6,927 nt of DNA from NCBI GenBank assembly GCA_002407905.1, contig DHPL01000062.1, positions 12,520 through 19,446 of the forward strand, written 5' to 3'. The stretch comes from Anaerolineaceae bacterium UBA5365. GTDB lineage: Bacteria > Chloroflexota > Anaerolineae > Anaerolineales > Anaerolineaceae. Under the pieces are notes generated by a model. The model was not told the DNA's origin, ran no database searches, and saw only the letters and a list, made by a program, of their open reading frames with translations. This document shows positions 6,864-6,927 of this stretch, in pieces (position 1 is the first letter of the stretch; each line of letters opens with the position of its first letter). The position numbers and the translations under genes were made by a program.

Positions 6864-6877
6864 GTGGCTACGCGCAA
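6863..6877 (+). repeat. 15-bp direct repeat, copy 2
   Basis: TGTGGCTACGCGCAA again, directly at the foot of the terminator hairpin. Together with copy 1 at 1335-1349 it brackets the promoter region and all six operon genes. The remaining bases, 6878-6927, are AT-rich and show no gene start or other feature that I can support. Confidence 0.6.
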
Positions 6878-6927
6878 ATAACTTTTAAACCACGGGCTAT
6901 CTCATTTTACAAAGAAATCCTTGATGA

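Noticed and set aside
1..6927. tRNA, rRNA, CRISPR array, insertion sequence or integrase
   Set aside because: I looked for cloverleaf-like ends, regularly spaced repeats and transposase or recombinase motifs and saw none.

Overview
This is a bacterial window with six complete genes and one partial gene, all on the + strand. The mix suggests an anaerobic, non-proteobacterial lineage: a divergent family B DNA polymerase of a kind I associate with Chloroflexota (Anaerolineae), a SorC-type regulator and a PTS component. I hold that placement loosely, since it rests on gene content and not on a marker gene.

Region 1 (1-1314) is the 3' part of a family B DNA polymerase-like gene that enters from the left edge. 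The polymerase fold and thumb are recognisable, but motif B and the second aspartate of motif C are lost, so it is probably catalytically dead. Region 2 (1315-1587) is a 273-bp AT-rich gap. It holds a 15-bp sequence that recurs at the far end of the window, a weak hairpin plus T-run, promoter-like hexamers and a strong 23-bp palindrome that could be an operator.

Region 3 (1588-6823) is a tight six-gene operon: ascorbate-type PTS EIIA (ulaC-like), SorC-family regulator, L-ascorbate-6-phosphate lactonase (ulaG), L-ribulose-5-phosphate 4-epimerase (ulaF), L-ribulose/L-xylulose-5-phosphate 3-epimerase (ulaE), and an unrecognised cytosolic beta-propeller protein of 344 aa. Gaps are 6, 2, 25, -8 (overlap) and 0 nt, so the genes are very probably co-transcribed. 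Region 4 (6824-6927) has a hairpin that probably ends the operon, then the second copy of the 15-bp repeat. I see no gene in the last 50 bases.

Together the genes describe anaerobic L-ascorbate use, or use of a close analogue. An EIIA relays phosphate to a permease not present here, the lactone ring is opened by UlaG, and two epimerases take the pentose phosphates to D-xylulose-5-phosphate. The decarboxylase UlaD and the permease subunits UlaA and UlaB are missing from the window. The regulator is SorC-type, not the DeoR-type UlaR of enterobacteria. The main candidate for undescribed biology is the last gene, a predicted seven-bladed propeller with histidines at repeated blade positions, translationally joined to ulaE.
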